NCBI RefSeq assembly: GCF_900114205.1
Contig: NZ_FOSH01000014.1
Span: 20,035-84,034 of the forward strand
Direction of reading: 5' to 3'
DNA from: Methylophaga sulfidovorans
GTDB lineage: Bacteria > Pseudomonadota > Gammaproteobacteria > Nitrosococcales > Methylophagaceae
Length of the DNA: 64,000 bases
This document shows positions 63,306 to 64,000 of this stretch, in pieces. A program made the position numbers and the translations under genes. The notes under the pieces were generated by a model. The model worked only from the letters and a program-made list of their open reading frames with translations. It had not been told where the DNA came from and ran no database searches. The stretch's first letter is position 1. Every line of letters starts with the position of its first letter.

Positions 63306-63466
63306 TTATCTAAATCTACCACTCATTCTAAAACCATCTCTCATATTCATTCCCATCAAAATGAGATTGATTGCACCAGCTAGCAATTCGACGCCTTGTA
63401 GCACATAGAAATGAGTATCAAAAGCGCCTATGGATGCCCAACGGTCAAGAAATATTGCACATGGAA

Positions 63467-64000
<534 letters not shown>

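Overview
The window looks like a gammaproteobacterial chromosome, probably from a marine or salt-loving, Methylophaga-like (Piscirickettsiaceae) lineage; that genus guess is inference. The order uvrC-pgsA-tRNA-Gly-tRNA-Cys, a complete rnf/rsx operon beside nth, cmoM overlapping mfd, comM beside rep, and ubiK/ppnP are typical of the class. NhaD and a full Mrp antiporter point to life with sodium.

Region 1 (about 1-16,087) is an AT-rich genomic island whose right end lies at the 3' end of tRNA-Cys, next to a tyrosine recombinase. It carries a second recombinase-like gene, an excisionase-like HTH protein, an XRE regulator with operator-like repeats, a DotA/TraY-like conjugation remnant, an extra CsrA, a Y-family polymerase overlapping an SRAP protein, a SLOG-type protein, a HAD-like protein, a metallophosphoesterase between two paralogous small genes, two convergent genes that both look UDG-fold-related (one DUF1643-like), a nucleotidyltransferase-like three-gene operon, and, cut by the window start, an ATPase that resembles the phosphorothioation-dependent restriction protein DptF. 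The left end of the island is outside the window.

Region 2 (16,088-28,700) is core: tRNA-Cys, tRNA-Gly, pgsA and uvrC on the minus strand, divergent from mfd-cmoM, followed by a retropepsin-like lipoprotein / inactive transglutaminase-7TM / ATP-grasp triad, a SIMPL protein and a PA0069-type radical SAM protein.

Region 3 (28,700-30,640) is the most distinctive part: two divergent secreted proteins with almost the same VPxPA-type C-terminal sorting signal, each preceded by what looks like a GEMM-I (cyclic di-GMP-I) riboswitch. This suggests a small c-di-GMP-controlled surface or matrix module.

Region 4 (30,640-53,130) holds metabolic genes (Gfo/Idh/MocA oxidoreductase, peroxiredoxin, rpiA, fructosamine kinase, low-molecular-weight phosphatase, DAHP synthase) and three membrane ion systems, NhaD, RnfABCDGE and MrpACDEFG, with nth, a cytochrome c5 and a cytochrome b561 between or after them. 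Region 5 (53,130-64,000) has rep, comM, a DUF481 protein, ppnP, ubiK, a HerA-like ATPase, zapG/yhcB, katA behind a perfect inverted repeat, a BLUF photoreceptor, and a degraded stretch ending in an IS3-family element cut by the window end.

All family calls come from reading motifs and remembered family features; no database search was run.
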